Origin: Dichetophora obliterata
Taxonomy: Eukaryota; Arthropoda; Insecta; Diptera; Sciomyzidae
Reading direction: 5' to 3'
DNA length: 64,000 nucleotides
Assembly (NCBI GenBank): GCA_963920525.1
Contig: OY986438.1
Span: 99,683,349 to 99,747,348, forward strand
A program made the position numbers and the translations under genes. Of this stretch, positions 63,845 through 64,000 are shown one piece after another. Below the pieces are notes generated by a model. That model worked only from the letters and a program-made list of their open reading frames with translations. It was not told the DNA's origin and searched no databases. The stretch's first letter is position 1. Every line of letters starts with the position of its first letter.

Positions 63845-64000
63845 TAAATTAGTCTCAGCCGCACAGTGGATCGAAAAAAGGAAAAAGCGGAACTAGAAAT
63901 TAAAGTTTAAATCTTACTATCAAAATATTTATGTTGATAGTATTTTGAAGTCACTAAACCTGAATTTGAAGTAAATAAATACTTAAATGCACCCTGTTTT

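Noticed and set aside
1..64000. CRISPR arrays, bacterial operons, tRNA or rRNA genes
   Set aside because: There were no regularly spaced repeats, no cloverleaf-like sequences noticed and no rRNA-like blocks. The content is eukaryotic.

Overview
The window reads as AT-rich repeat-dense eukaryotic DNA from an insect, most likely a higher fly (Diptera) and possibly a tephritid. That assignment is inference from the transposon repertoire (Jockey-like LINEs with a PHD-type ORF1, a LINE with an RNase H domain and a GGTTA-rich tail, ZMYM1-like hATs, pogo/Tigger, an internally deleted Tc1/mariner) and from base composition. No host protein-coding gene, rRNA or tRNA could be recognised. If a host gene is present, the window is probably intronic or intergenic for it. 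Almost everything that can be named is a transposable element, often nested inside another.

Layout. 1-2.2 kb: no gene. 2.2-8.4 kb: a Jockey-type LINE (LINE A) cut into pieces by a 2.6 kb long-TIR transposon carrying its own MITE, a hAT-derived MITE and a hAT relic. 8.4-11.1 kb: a broken minus-strand LINE (LINE B). 11.1-15.5 kb: low-information sequence with a PIF-like element and a nested MITE. 15.5-18.4 kb: a pogo/Tigger element split by an inverted-repeat insertion. 18.4-24.7 kb: a hAT relic, a palindromic MITE and an unclassified transposase fossil. 24.8-29.0 kb: a LINE with two complete ORFs (LINE D). 29-35.8 kb: MITEs and unassigned sequence. 35.8-39.5 kb: LINE ORF1 debris, a 222 bp MITE and an RNase H-bearing LINE (LINE E). 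39.7-45.5 kb: another Jockey-like LINE (LINE C) split by a 4 kb insertion that holds a hAT. 45.8-48.0 kb: a degenerate tandem array and a truncated LINE E copy between about 200 bp direct repeats. 50.2-58.7 kb: three consecutive elements with long inverted repeats. 59-61 kb: a LINE scrap and a deleted mariner. 61-64 kb: unassigned, with a small hairpin.

The best candidate for an under-described system is 50.2-56.0 kb. A 1.9 kb palindromic element with nearly identical 0.8 kb arms and TTA target duplications lies 24 bp from a 3.85 kb transposon. The second element has about 0.5 kb terminal inverted repeats and a two-exon gene of about 757 codons. Its product has a WDGK - CDTTASN - CRHH pattern reminiscent of RNase H-fold transposases with a C..H element (hAT/P/MULE/Kolobok group), but I cannot place it in a named superfamily. 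Only two lesions separate it from a continuous reading frame: one homopolymer slip and one nonsense codon. The 3.6-6.2 kb element also has very long TIRs and an uncharacterised ORF, so long-TIR DNA transposons are a theme of this locus.

Limits: all assignments come from reading translations, motifs and repeats by eye. No database search was possible, family names are by recognition, and percent identities are rough impressions.
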